The position numbers and the translations under genes were made by a program. Below, in pieces: positions 26,640 to 35,622 of a stretch of 64,000 nucleotides of DNA. The stretch lies in NCBI GenBank assembly GCA_002307275.1, contig DBTX01000081.1:21161-85160 (forward strand). Reading direction: 5' to 3'. This stretch comes from Hungateiclostridiaceae bacterium UBA1305 (GTDB lineage: Bacteria > Bacillota > Clostridia > Acetivibrionales > DTU013). Each line of letters starts with the position of its first letter. Position 1 is the stretch's first letter. The notes below the pieces were generated by a model that was not told where the DNA came from, ran no database searches, and saw only the letters and a list, made by a program, of their open reading frames with translations.

Positions 26640-27449
26640 ATGAAACCGATTCTAAGTGTAAAAGATATAAAAAAGACATATGCAAATAAAACACAGGCAT
26701 TAAAAGGAGTATCCTTTGACCTTCAGGAAGGCGAGTTTGTTGCAATTATCGGTTCGTCGGGCTCCGGTAAATCGACCCTGCTGCGCTGTATTAACCAGCT
26801 TGTCAGTCAGACGGAGGGCAGTATTGAATTTAAGGGGACTGAAGTTGAAAAGCTTAAAGGAGCCGGATTAAAAAAAGTACGTCGTGAGATAGGAATGATA
26901 TTCCAGCATTATAATTTAATTGACAGACTGACAGTTATACAAAATGTGCTTCATGGCAGATTGGGTTATATGAACGATTTCCGGGGAATTTTTGACCTTT
27001 ACAGCATGGAAGACCGGTGGAAGGCTTATAAAATACTTGAAAGAGTCGGTCTCGCGGATGAGATATATAAAAGGGCGGACCAGCTTAGCGGGGGTCAGAA
27101 GCAAAGGGTTGGAATATCAAGGGCTTTGGCTCAGAATCCTTCCTTAATGCTTGCGGATGAGCCTATCGCCAGCCTGGACCCTGTTTCATCAAGTACAGTT
27201 ATGGATTATTTACATGGAATATGCGTGGAGGATGGTATTTCTGCAATTGTCAGCCTGCATCAGGTGGATTTTGCGGTGAAGTATGCAACAAGAATTATCG
27301 GAATAAACAAAGGAATCATTGTTTTTGACGGCAAAACACAGGAGCTTTCGGATTCCATCATAAACAAGATCTATGATAACAAATGCAACAGTGTGAGTAG
27401 TGAAAATACAACCAATGAAATGATCCAAGGGGAACGTGTTGCCGTATAA
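26640..27449 (+). CDS. phnC: Phosphonate ABC transporter ATP-binding protein
   Basis: A 269-residue ABC ATPase with Walker A GSSGSGKST, Q-loop, signature LSGGQKQR and Walker B LMLADEPIASLDP. It energises phosphonate uptake with the two PhnE permeases that follow. AAAGGATG lies before the ATG. It sits in the operon between phnD and phnE1. Confidence 0.94.
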   Translation: MKPILSVKDIKKTYANKTQALKGVSFDLQEGEFVAIIGSSGSGKSTLLRCINQLVSQTEGSIEFKGTEVEKLKGAGLKKVRREIGMIFQHYNLIDRLTVIQNVLHGRLGYMNDFRGIFDLYSMEDRWKAYKILERVGLADEIYKRADQLSGGQKQRVGISRALAQNPSLMLADEPIASLDPVSSSTVMDYLHGICVEDGISAIVSLHQVDFAVKYATRIIGINKGIIVFDGKTQELSDSIINKIYDNKCNSVSSENTTNEMIQGERVAV

Positions 27450-27488
27450 CCTGGCTTTTACGGGATGACTGAGTATTGGGAGAATAGA

Positions 27489-28277
27489 ATGCAAATGGAG
27501 TATTTACCGCTAAAAAAGGAAAAGGACTTTTATACCTGGGCAGGGGTCTTGCTGGTTATATTCACTGCGGCGGCTACAGGTTATGTGTCGCAATTCAATG
27601 TTTTTGAGGCGATTAGGGTTATGCCTGGCGTACTGAGCTTTATTTTTACTGATTTTTTGCCCCCTTCTTATGTAGCGCTGCCCAATATAGTCCAACCGCT
27701 TCTGGATACATTTTATATGGCTGTTGTCTCAACTGTTACTGCGGCAACCATCAGCCTGGTGCTGGCCTTTTTATGCGCCACACCAACAATGCCCCATCCG
27801 GCATTTAAAATAGTCATCAGGGCATTTGCTTCATTGCTCAGGAATATTCCTGCCCTGGCCTGGACGATGATACTGATTCCGGCTTTCGGAATTGGAAAGT
27901 CGGTAGGCGTTATTGCACTTATTATTGGCTCACTGGGAAGCATGACACGATTTTTTACTGAAACAATAGAAGAAATCGATATAGGAAAGATTGAAGCGAT
28001 CAGGTCTTCAGGCGGCTCCTACTGGCAGGTCCTGAGAGCCGGAGTCATGCCGCAGTGCACTCCCGGCCTGATATCCTGGACCTTGTACAGCCTTGAACTG
28101 GATATTCGCGCCTCGACGATCATCGGAATGGTTGGCGGCGGAGGGATAGGATTCTATATTCAGTCAACCATTAAGCTCTTCAAATATGATCATGCAGCAA
28201 TGGCTATATTCATCGTGGCAATATTGGTAATCATCATTGAGCTTTTAACAAAGAAAATAAGGGAGCGAATAATGTGA
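27489..28277 (+). CDS. phnE: Phosphonate ABC transporter permease 1
   Basis: A 262-residue membrane permease with about six membrane segments and the EAA-type cytoplasmic loop (EAIRSSGGSYWQVL.AG). ATG at 27489 has GGGAG 6 bp upstream; an ATG at 27465 is possible but lacks a clear site. Its stop overlaps the start of the second permease by 4 bp, so the two are translationally coupled and probably form a heterodimeric channel. Confidence 0.9.
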   Translation: MQMEYLPLKKEKDFYTWAGVLLVIFTAAATGYVSQFNVFEAIRVMPGVLSFIFTDFLPPSYVALPNIVQPLLDTFYMAVVSTVTAATISLVLAFLCATPTMPHPAFKIVIRAFASLLRNIPALAWTMILIPAFGIGKSVGVIALIIGSLGSMTRFFTETIEEIDIGKIEAIRSSGGSYWQVLRAGVMPQCTPGLISWTLYSLELDIRASTIIGMVGGGGIGFYIQSTIKLFKYDHAAMAIFIVAILVIIIELLTKKIRERIM

Positions 28278-29083
28278 ATATGGACAGTAAGGACATGAAG
28301 ATTTCTCTTGTTCCAAGAAGACAGAAGCATTTTTATTCGCTTTTTCTTCTATGTGCAGTATTGTTATATGCTTTCAGCCTTTTCCAATTAAAGCTCAGCT
28401 ATGGGAGCGGCCTTGAAAGTATTCAGAAGGCTTTCAGCTTTATGATCAGGATGCTGACATTTAATTTTACGGATTGGCAGGATATACTTTATGCCGCATT
28501 GGAGTCCATATCAGTTGCTGTACTGGCTACCATCATTTCGTCAATACTGGCTTTTTTACTAGGCTTCATTGCAGCAACAAATGTTTCAACCAAAGGTTTC
28601 CCATTTGTTATCAAAGGCTTATGTGCTTTCGTTCGTGCTGTTCCAACCCTGGTCTGGGCTTTAATCTTTGTCGCTTATATAGGACTGGGGCCATTCGCAG
28701 GTGTTCTGGGACTTTGCATCCATAGTTTTGCTTATCTGGTAAAGGCTTTTTCGCAATCCATAGAAGAAGTGAATGAGGGAAGCCTTGAGGCTATGAAGGC
28801 AACAGGTTCCTCCTGGCTGCAAACGATGGCAGGAGGAGTTGTACCTACGATAAAAACCTCGGTTATTTCATGGACGGCCATGCGCTTTGAAATCAATATC
28901 GCACAGTCCTCCATACTGGGACTGGTTGGCGCAGGAGGTATAGGACATGAACTGAGCCTTTACATGCGGATGTTTGATTTTGAGAAAGCCGGCTTTGTCC
29001 TTCTGGTTATATTTTTTATGAGCTTTGCTGTTGAAATGACCTTTAACAAATTGAAAATAAATGTAGATAAGTTGCAGAAATAA
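28274..29083 (+). CDS. phnE: Phosphonate ABC transporter permease 2
   Basis: A 269-residue permease paralogous to the previous one, with its own EAA loop (EAMKATGSSWLQTMAGG) and a terminal GAGGIGHEL motif. The start is GTG at 28274, overlapping the phnE1 stop by four bases, with GGGAG 8 bp upstream; an ATG at 28280 is an alternative. Some phosphonate systems have one PhnE and others two; here there are two. Confidence 0.9.
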   Translation: MNMDSKDMKISLVPRRQKHFYSLFLLCAVLLYAFSLFQLKLSYGSGLESIQKAFSFMIRMLTFNFTDWQDILYAALESISVAVLATIISSILAFLLGFIAATNVSTKGFPFVIKGLCAFVRAVPTLVWALIFVAYIGLGPFAGVLGLCIHSFAYLVKAFSQSIEEVNEGSLEAMKATGSSWLQTMAGGVVPTIKTSVISWTAMRFEINIAQSSILGLVGAGGIGHELSLYMRMFDFEKAGFVLLVIFFMSFAVEMTFNKLKINVDKLQK

Positions 29084-29124
29084 TTTGGTTTAAATCAAGA
29101 AAATCCTATGTGAAGGAATGTGAA

Positions 29125-29553
29125 ATGGTGGATAAAAAGGAAATGTTCAGAATAATGGCTAAAAGCCATAGAGACAGGATCATTGAGCTTGCGGGTGAAA
29201 TTGAAAAGAGCCATGAAGTGGTTGTGGTTAAAAAGCCTGCGAAAACACTTGTTATGTTGAAAATGTTCGAGCCGGTGGCGAAGAGCGAATTCTTTCTTGG
29301 CGAAATGCTGGCTTGCGAGGCAATGGTCAGTATTGATAACCGGCAAGGTATGGCGATTACTCAGAATGATGATTTTGAAAAGGTGCTTTCAATGGCAATT
29401 ATTGATGCAGCCTATAACGCACAGCTGGAGGAATGCGGGTGGCTGAACGGGAGGCTTGAGGAGTTGAAAGAGCAGGTTGCTGAAGACGAAAGGAAAGAGT
29501 TTGGAAGAAATATGAAGTCAAAAGTTCAGTTTAGAGTAATGGAGGGACAATAA
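29125..29553 (+). CDS. phnG: C-P lyase complex subunit PhnG
   Basis: A 142-residue subunit of the carbon-phosphorus lyase core complex (PhnGHIJ). It shows the usual small PhnG pattern with FFLGEML.CEA and a conserved central region. ATG at 29125 has AAGGA 7 bp upstream. Its stop overlaps the phnH start by one base (TAATG). Together with PhnH, PhnI and PhnL it is needed to load the phosphonate on ribose triphosphate. Confidence 0.88.
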   Translation: MVDKKEMFRIMAKSHRDRIIELAGEIEKSHEVVVVKKPAKTLVMLKMFEPVAKSEFFLGEMLACEAMVSIDNRQGMAITQNDDFEKVLSMAIIDAAYNAQLEECGWLNGRLEELKEQVAEDERKEFGRNMKSKVQFRVMEGQ

Positions 29554-30134
29554 TGATCAAGGAAAGTGTTTTTGATGAAGTGCACGATTGCCAGGGTTCT
29601 TTCAGATGTCTTCTGCATGCGATATCCAATCCGGGAGAAATTGTGGATTTTCAGGAATATGCCTGTAAATTTGAGGGGGACCACTGTATCATGCTGATGC
29701 TGGCATTAACGCTGCTTGATAAGGAAACAAGCCATTGGGTGGTGGATAATAAGGCTTTTTCAAGAACTCTGACAGAGCTTACCTATTCCAGACCGACGGA
29801 AGAAAAGGCAGGATTTATTTTCATTACGAGAACATGTTCCGAAGCTGTTATCGACAGTGTATTTGCAGAAGCAACTCCGGGATCCCTTGTTGAACCTCAT
29901 ACGAACAGTATTTTAATGATAGCGGTTGATGATTTCGAGCAAAATGGTACATGCACATTGAAGGGTCCCGGGATAAAAGAGTTAAAAGCTGCAGGACTTT
30001 CAACGTATGCAAGGATGTGGATAAGCAAACGCGATCGGATGGAATATGAGTACCCTGAAGGGGTTGATATATTTTTCGTTTCAGCGAAGGGGGCTTTAAT
30101 GGCTATTCCCCGGAAAGTAAAAATGGAAGGGTGA
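29553..30134 (+). CDS. phnH: C-P lyase complex subunit PhnH
   Basis: A 193-residue structural subunit. The N-terminal FDEVHDCQGSFRCLLHA.S.PG pattern is typical of PhnH, which has a PLP-transferase-like fold without the cofactor. It is translationally coupled to phnG and followed 7 bp later by phnI. Confidence 0.92.
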   Translation: MIKESVFDEVHDCQGSFRCLLHAISNPGEIVDFQEYACKFEGDHCIMLMLALTLLDKETSHWVVDNKAFSRTLTELTYSRPTEEKAGFIFITRTCSEAVIDSVFAEATPGSLVEPHTNSILMIAVDDFEQNGTCTLKGPGIKELKAAGLSTYARMWISKRDRMEYEYPEGVDIFFVSAKGALMAIPRKVKMEG

Positions 30135-30141
30135 TGCGGAT

Positions 30142-31212
30142 ATGGCATATGTAGCGGTTTCAGGCGGGCAGGAGGCAATTGAAGAGTCCATAAAGCTTCT
30201 TAAGTATTACCGTACGGATGGAGAAAGTGATATTGAAATTGATGCGATAAAGGATAAAATGAAGCTTCTGATAGACAGAGTAATATCTGAAGCTGGTCTA
30301 TATGCTCCGGATTATGCGGCTCTGGCACTGAAACAGTGTGAGGGGAGTCTGGAGGAAGCCGTCTTTATACTGAGAGCATACAGATCTACATTAACGCGAA
30401 ACCATTATTGCAACACGATGAATAGTGTAGACATGAGGATTATACGCAGAATCAGCGCAGCTTTCAAGGATATTCCGGGAGGGCAGGTCCTTGGGCCGTC
30501 CTATGATTATGTACACAGGCTTCTGGACTTTGGCATCCCTGATGAAGACAAAGAAGAGATTGAAGCCTGGAGAACTGAATTTGAGAAAAATCAGCAGGCT
30601 GAAGAGGTTTATAAATTCCACAGGGTTTCTGATCTTTTACGCGACGAAGACCTTTTGGAAGAGGTGCCCGAGAATAAAAAAAAGCCTTATGATGTCACAG
30701 TAAACAAGCTTCCGCTTCCGGCACCGAGAAGCGCAAGACTGCAGACGCTGGCAAGAGCAGACACAGGATACGTTTCCGGCCTGGCTTACAGCTCTCTCAG
30801 GGGGTTTGGATCGGTCCACCCTACGGTTGGTGAATTAAGAACGGGATGGCTAAGTGTTGAGGTACCGTATTTGCTTCAGGAGGGACAGGAGATTTTTGTC
30901 GGAGAGGTTCTCGTCACTGAGGTGGAGTCGTTCGTATCTGCATCTAAAACAACAAAAAAAGAGCATGACGAAATGAAGGTCGGAGTTGGTTATGGTTGCG
31001 TATTTGGAAGAAATGAAACAAAGGCAATAGCGATCTCCATATTGGACAGCGCCTTAAGGGCAAACGGTGATTCACCTGTAAATGATGAGGAATTCGTTTT
31101 ATTGCATGGTGATTGTCTGGAGATGAATGGGTTTTTATCCCACCTGAAGCTTCCACATTATGTTACGTTCCAGTCAAAGCTGGATCAATTACGAAAAAAG
31201 AAGGAGGGATAA
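30142..31212 (+). CDS. phnI: C-P lyase complex subunit PhnI (nucleosidase)
   Basis: A 356-residue protein, close in length to E. coli PhnI (354). The opening VAVSGGQEAI and the LARADTGY...L.YSSLRG region are characteristic. In the known pathway PhnI replaces the base of a nucleoside triphosphate with the phosphonate to give ribose-1-phosphonate-5-triphosphate. It starts 7 bp after phnH and ends just before phnJ. Confidence 0.94.
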   Translation: MAYVAVSGGQEAIEESIKLLKYYRTDGESDIEIDAIKDKMKLLIDRVISEAGLYAPDYAALALKQCEGSLEEAVFILRAYRSTLTRNHYCNTMNSVDMRIIRRISAAFKDIPGGQVLGPSYDYVHRLLDFGIPDEDKEEIEAWRTEFEKNQQAEEVYKFHRVSDLLRDEDLLEEVPENKKKPYDVTVNKLPLPAPRSARLQTLARADTGYVSGLAYSSLRGFGSVHPTVGELRTGWLSVEVPYLLQEGQEIFVGEVLVTEVESFVSASKTTKKEHDEMKVGVGYGCVFGRNETKAIAISILDSALRANGDSPVNDEEFVLLHGDCLEMNGFLSHLKLPHYVTFQSKLDQLRKKKEG

Positions 31213-31214
31213 AG

Positions 31215-32075
31215 GTGGATCATCAAAATAATAAACAGCATTATAATTTTGCTTTTCTTGATGAAGGAGCAAAAAGAGAAATAAGAAGATCCATTTTAAA
31301 GGCGGTAGCCATTCCCGGATACCAGGTTCCGTTCGGCTCAAGGGAATTACCGATTGGAAGAGGCTGGGGTACGGGCGGTCTGCAGATAACTCTTTCGATT
31401 ATTGGTAAAAAAGATATTTTGAAAGTGATCGACCAGGGAAGTGACGACAGTGTTAACGCTGTCAGCATCAGAAAGCTTGTCACAGCTACAACAGGAGTTC
31501 AGACAACTACGGATACGGGCTGTGCAACTATTATCCAGTCAAGACACAGGGTACCGGAGAATAAAATGCGGAATGATCAGATTATGGTTTTGCAGGTACC
31601 AAACCCTGAACCCCTGAGATCCGTTTCTCCCAAGGAGGTCGTCAGCAGAACCCTGCATTCCGAAGCGGAGTATTCAGGGATATGGTTGAGATTATATGAA
31701 GGGATCATTAAATATGGACATACCGTTTCAGGCGCGGACCATCCTGTCATGGTAGAAGACAGGTACGTGATGAATCCGAGTCCGATACCGAAGTTTGACA
31801 ATCCGAAGCTTCATCAATCCGATTGTCTTTACTTGTTTGGAGCAGGAAGGGAAAAGAAGATTTATGCGGTCCCGCCGTATACAGAGGTGGTCTCCCTGGC
31901 GTATGAAGATTACCCGTTTGCTGTTGAGGATATGACTGGCAGAGTGTGCAAGCTGTGTGGAGCTGAGAATGTTTATTTCGATGAAATTTTTGACAGCAGC
32001 ACAGGCGAACATTATTTTCAGTGCTCCGATTCAGGCTTTTGTGCCAGACGACGCGGAAAGATTGGGGGGAATTAG
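31215..32075 (+). CDS. phnJ: C-P lyase radical SAM subunit PhnJ
   Basis: A 286-residue enzyme that cleaves the carbon-phosphorus bond by a radical mechanism. The cluster-binding cysteines are intact: C245-x2-C248-x21-C270-x5-C276, the exact spacing known for PhnJ. The core GRGWGTGGLQ and TDTGCATIIQSRHR blocks are conserved. The start is GTG at 31215 with AAGGAGGG 6 bp upstream, 2 bp after the phnI stop. Confidence 0.96.
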   Translation: MDHQNNKQHYNFAFLDEGAKREIRRSILKAVAIPGYQVPFGSRELPIGRGWGTGGLQITLSIIGKKDILKVIDQGSDDSVNAVSIRKLVTATTGVQTTTDTGCATIIQSRHRVPENKMRNDQIMVLQVPNPEPLRSVSPKEVVSRTLHSEAEYSGIWLRLYEGIIKYGHTVSGADHPVMVEDRYVMNPSPIPKFDNPKLHQSDCLYLFGAGREKKIYAVPPYTEVVSLAYEDYPFAVEDMTGRVCKLCGAENVYFDEIFDSSTGEHYFQCSDSGFCARRRGKIGGN

Positions 32076-32076
32076 C

Positions 32077-32913
32077 TTGAATACGGCAAATCCGGTTTTA
32101 AGGGTAAGAGATCTGATCGTAAGGTTTGGAGAAGGCTGCAATTATTGCCTCCAAGGAGCAGCTCTCGAGAAGGGCAGATGTCCATATTGCCACTCGGTGT
32201 GGGCGCTTAACAAGGTTTCTTTGGATTTATATAAAGGTGAGATTTTGGGGATTGTCGGGGAATCCGGGTCAGGGAAAAGCACTCTTTTAAGGGCTCTGTA
32301 TTTTGACAGGGAGATAACGGGGGGAGAGGCTTATATCAGTGAGTATAAGGATGGAGAAAAAAATATATTTGAGATTTCCAACCAGCAGAAACGCTATATT
32401 CGTAATCAGAAAATGGGTATGGTCTATCAGAATCCCATTATGGGACTGAGAATGAACTTCTCAAGCGGCGGAAATGTCGCAGAAAAGCTTATTGCCGCGG
32501 GCATAAGAAATGCAGGCAGCATGACCGAACGTGCGAAATATCTTCTCAACCATGTGGAGGTCCCAATAAACAGGATCAAGGAAGAACCGAAAAATTTTTC
32601 AGGAGGTATGCAGCAGCGCGTTCAGATATCTAAAGCGCTGGCAAACAACCCCTCGATCCTTTTGCTGGACGAGGTTACAACAGGTCTTGATCTCAGTGTT
32701 CAGGCCAGAGTCCTGGATTTGATAAAAAGAATCCAGCAGGAGCTTGGAATATCCATGATTGTAGTCAGTCATGATTTATCCGTGATCAGAATGATGGCAG
32801 ACAGGACGGTAGTGATGCTTGAAGGAAGGATCATTGAAGAGGGCCTGACGGATCAGATCCTGGAAGATCCCATCCATGAATACACGCAGATTTTGGTGCA
32901 TTCACTGCTTTAA
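32077..32913 (+). CDS. phnK: C-P lyase ABC-type ATPase PhnK with a Cys-pair insertion
   Basis: A 278-residue ATPase that docks on the C-P lyase core. Walker A GESGSGKST, signature FSGGMQQR and Walker B LLLDEVTTGLDL are intact. Between strand 1 and Walker A it carries an extra segment with CNYC, ten residues, then CPYC, suggesting a small zinc ribbon absent from E. coli PhnK. The start is TTG at 32077, one base after the phnJ stop, with GGGGGGA 6 bp upstream; longer in-frame starts lie inside phnJ. Confidence 0.9.
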   Translation: MNTANPVLRVRDLIVRFGEGCNYCLQGAALEKGRCPYCHSVWALNKVSLDLYKGEILGIVGESGSGKSTLLRALYFDREITGGEAYISEYKDGEKNIFEISNQQKRYIRNQKMGMVYQNPIMGLRMNFSSGGNVAEKLIAAGIRNAGSMTERAKYLLNHVEVPINRIKEEPKNFSGGMQQRVQISKALANNPSILLLDEVTTGLDLSVQARVLDLIKRIQQELGISMIVVSHDLSVIRMMADRTVVMLEGRIIEEGLTDQILEDPIHEYTQILVHSLL

Positions 32914-32958
32914 ATATTTCGGATCAATTACAATTTATATGAGTTAGGGGTTTATAAT

Positions 32959-34179
32959 ATGAAGCATGTACAATATATCGTCAACGTTAACATCATTGCA
33001 ACGGATTCCATTTTATATGATCATGTCATTATTCTTGAAGAGGACAGATTTAAAAGCATCCTTCCAATGTCTCAAATGGCGCAGTTTCTATCCGGGCTTG
33101 ACCAGGAAAGTGTTTATGACGGTAAGGGCGCTTACGTTTCTGCAGGGTTTATAGATATTCATTCGGACAATATTGAAACGGTCATTCAGCCAAGACCTAC
33201 CAGTATCATAGATTTTGAAATCGCACTGATGGAACATGAGAAACAACTGGTGAATCAGGGGATCACTACCATGTACCACTCCCTGTCGTTTTTGAGAAGA
33301 GACGGAGCCGCGATGAGGGACAAGGAGGTCAGAAAACCGGATAAGATGAGAAAATTGGCGGAGCTTATTAAAACACTCCATGAAGGCCGACATCTCATAC
33401 GACATCGGTTTCATTGCAGATTTGATATAAGAAATTCAGAGGGGTATGATACCCTGATGGATTATCTGGACAGGGATTATATCGATTTACTCTCCTTCAA
33501 CGATCATACACCCGGCCAGGGACAGTACAGGGATCTGACAAAATACAGGGAAAATCTAAAAAATTACAAGCCTGATCTTGAGGATAACCTGATCGATAGT
33601 ATGATTGATGAGAGAATGGCAGTGCAGAAAATAAGCAGGGATAAAATAGAAAGAACTGCAGAGATTGCCCGAAGTAAGGGTATACCTATTGCTTCCCATG
33701 ATGATGACAGTGAGGAAAAGATAGAATATGTGCATTCCGGACTAAAGGCCGATATCAGCGAATTTCCTGTGGAACTCAGTGTTGCCAGAAAGGCAAAGGA
33801 GAAAGGGATGCTCACGGTTGCAGGAGCGCCAAATGTTCTGATGGGAAGGTCGCATTCCGGGAATTTATCTGCGGTGGAGGCTATTTTAGACGGCTCTATT
33901 GACATTTTATGTTCCGATTATTATCCTCCGGCCATCCTGCATGCCATATTCAAACTTCATAACGAACACGGGATGAAGCTTTGGGACTGCATAAACCTTG
34001 TCACATTGAATCCCGCAAAGGCGCTTGGCATCGACAAGGACTTCGGGTCGATCGAAGAGGGCAAAAAGGCGGATTTTCTGATGATAGAAGTTCAAAACCG
34101 TATGCCGTCCATAACCAGGGTTTTTATCGACGGGATTTTGGTTTCCGAATTGAATTACAGGAGGGAAAAGTATGCTTAA
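32959..34179 (+). CDS. phnM: PhnM, ribose-1-phosphonate-5-triphosphate diphosphatase
   Basis: A 406-residue amidohydrolase-fold enzyme that removes pyrophosphate from the PhnI product. It has the GFIDIHSDNIE metal-site motif, SHDDDSEEK, and a C-terminal LNPAKALGID...EEGKKADF block. Its end overlaps the phnL start by 8 bp, so the two are coupled. A degenerate paralogue lies at 43565-44395. Confidence 0.93.
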   Translation: MKHVQYIVNVNIIATDSILYDHVIILEEDRFKSILPMSQMAQFLSGLDQESVYDGKGAYVSAGFIDIHSDNIETVIQPRPTSIIDFEIALMEHEKQLVNQGITTMYHSLSFLRRDGAAMRDKEVRKPDKMRKLAELIKTLHEGRHLIRHRFHCRFDIRNSEGYDTLMDYLDRDYIDLLSFNDHTPGQGQYRDLTKYRENLKNYKPDLEDNLIDSMIDERMAVQKISRDKIERTAEIARSKGIPIASHDDDSEEKIEYVHSGLKADISEFPVELSVARKAKEKGMLTVAGAPNVLMGRSHSGNLSAVEAILDGSIDILCSDYYPPAILHAIFKLHNEHGMKLWDCINLVTLNPAKALGIDKDFGSIEEGKKADFLMIEVQNRMPSITRVFIDGILVSELNYRREKYA

Positions 34180-34870
34180 AGTTGAAGGCTTATCAAAGGA
34201 ATTCAAAATGCATATCAGGGACGGGCTGATTATTGAAGGCTTCAATGAGGTTTCATTTACGGCATGTTCCGGTAAACTGCTGGCTATAACTGGCGCCAGC
34301 GGAATAGGAAAGTCTACACTGCTGAAATGTATCTACAGGACATACAAGCCGTCGAAAGGCTCCGTCATTTACTTGTCAGGCGATGGTTCCAGGTACGATC
34401 TTGCAACGGCGGAGGATCAGACAATTCTCCGCCTCAGAAAAACCGAGATGGGCTATGTTTCGCAGTTCCTGCATGTTATTCCAAGGGTGTCAGCTATAGA
34501 TATCCTCACAAACAGGCTTTTATCCAAAAACATTTTACCAGGGGAGGCAAAAGATACAGCAGAGGGCTACCTGGAAAAGGTAGGTATAAACAAAGCTTTA
34601 TGGAACATGTATCCTTCAACCTTCAGCGGCGGGGAAAAGCAGAGGCTGAATATTCTTCTTGCGCTTGCCTCAAAGCCAAGGTTACTTCTGCTTGACGAGC
34701 CTACAGCCTCATTGGATTCCAACTCCAAGGAAATCATCCTGGAGCTGATCCTGGATGCAAAAAAAATGGGGATGACCATGATAGGGGTCTTCCACGACCA
34801 GGATGCCATAAAATTTCTCTCGGACAGCCGTTATGATATGCGCATCAATCAGCTGGTTGCCGTATCCTGA
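34172..34870 (+). CDS. phnL: C-P lyase ABC-type ATPase PhnL
   Basis: A 232-residue ATPase with Walker A GASGIGKST, signature FSGGEKQRL and Walker B LLLDEPTASLD. It acts with PhnG, PhnH and PhnI. AGGAGGGAAAAG just before the overlapped ATG supports the start. The gene order phnM-phnL is the reverse of that in E. coli (phnL-phnM). Confidence 0.92.
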   Translation: MLKVEGLSKEFKMHIRDGLIIEGFNEVSFTACSGKLLAITGASGIGKSTLLKCIYRTYKPSKGSVIYLSGDGSRYDLATAEDQTILRLRKTEMGYVSQFLHVIPRVSAIDILTNRLLSKNILPGEAKDTAEGYLEKVGINKALWNMYPSTFSGGEKQRLNILLALASKPRLLLLDEPTASLDSNSKEIILELILDAKKMGMTMIGVFHDQDAIKFLSDSRYDMRINQLVAVS

Positions 34871-34897
34871 TACACTAAATTGCAAAAGGAGATATTC

Positions 34898-35557
34898 ATG
34901 TTATACGCGTATGAATCATTATTACCGGAAGGGCAGGAAAAAACAGAAAAAAAACTGGGCGAAAAGCCTGCCGTTCATTCAACCTCCAGTATCAGGAACA
35001 GTTTTCTGGGGAGTTGGACAGACATTGGCCCAAGGGTAAGCATCGCCGAGTCTGAGATAGGGGACTATACTTATTTTGCAGGAGATGCTTCCGCTATATA
35101 TTCAACTGTTGGGAAATTCTGTTCCATCGCCTCCCATGTAAGGATCAATCCCGGAAATCATCCCAGGTGGAGGGTGATACAGCACCATTGTACCTATCGC
35201 AGAGTTCAATATGGGTTTGACATAAAGAATGATGAGGAGTTTTTTAACTGGCGCAGAGCGGATCGTGTTGAAATAGGCCACGATGTCTGGCTGGGACATG
35301 GCGTTGTTGTAATGCCCGGGATTAAAATCGGAACAGGTGCAGTTGTTGGCTCCGGTGCAGTTGTGACAAAGGACATTCCTCCATATGCCGTCGCTGTCGG
35401 CGTACCTGCAAAGGTCATAAAAATGCGATTTGATGAAGCTGTGATTGAGAAGATTATGAAAACCCGCTGGTGGGAGTGGGATAGAAAAACACTGGAAGAA
35501 AGATTTGAGAATTTTTTGGATTTGGATAAATTTCTGAAAAGTATGTCTGAATCATGA
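34898..35557 (+). CDS. Hexapeptide-repeat acyltransferase of phosphonate clusters
   Basis: A 219-residue left-handed beta-helix acetyltransferase of the xenobiotic/chloramphenicol type. It has hexapeptide turns from about residue 40, the catalytic-type histidine segment NPGNHPRW, and GHDVWLGHGVVVMPG. Related proteins are recurrent in C-P lyase operons; they may acylate aminophosphonates, as PhnO (an unrelated GNAT) does in E. coli. ATG at 34898 has AAGGAG 6 bp upstream. It follows phnL by 27 bp. Confidence 0.82.
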   Translation: MLYAYESLLPEGQEKTEKKLGEKPAVHSTSSIRNSFLGSWTDIGPRVSIAESEIGDYTYFAGDASAIYSTVGKFCSIASHVRINPGNHPRWRVIQHHCTYRRVQYGFDIKNDEEFFNWRRADRVEIGHDVWLGHGVVVMPGIKIGTGAVVGSGAVVTKDIPPYAVAVGVPAKVIKMRFDEAVIEKIMKTRWWEWDRKTLEERFENFLDLDKFLKSMSES

Positions 35558-35622
35558 GATTTGCATTACCTCAACGCAAGTAACCCCGGTCACTGAAATA
35601 ACAGCTAAAGGCAGGTAACAAT

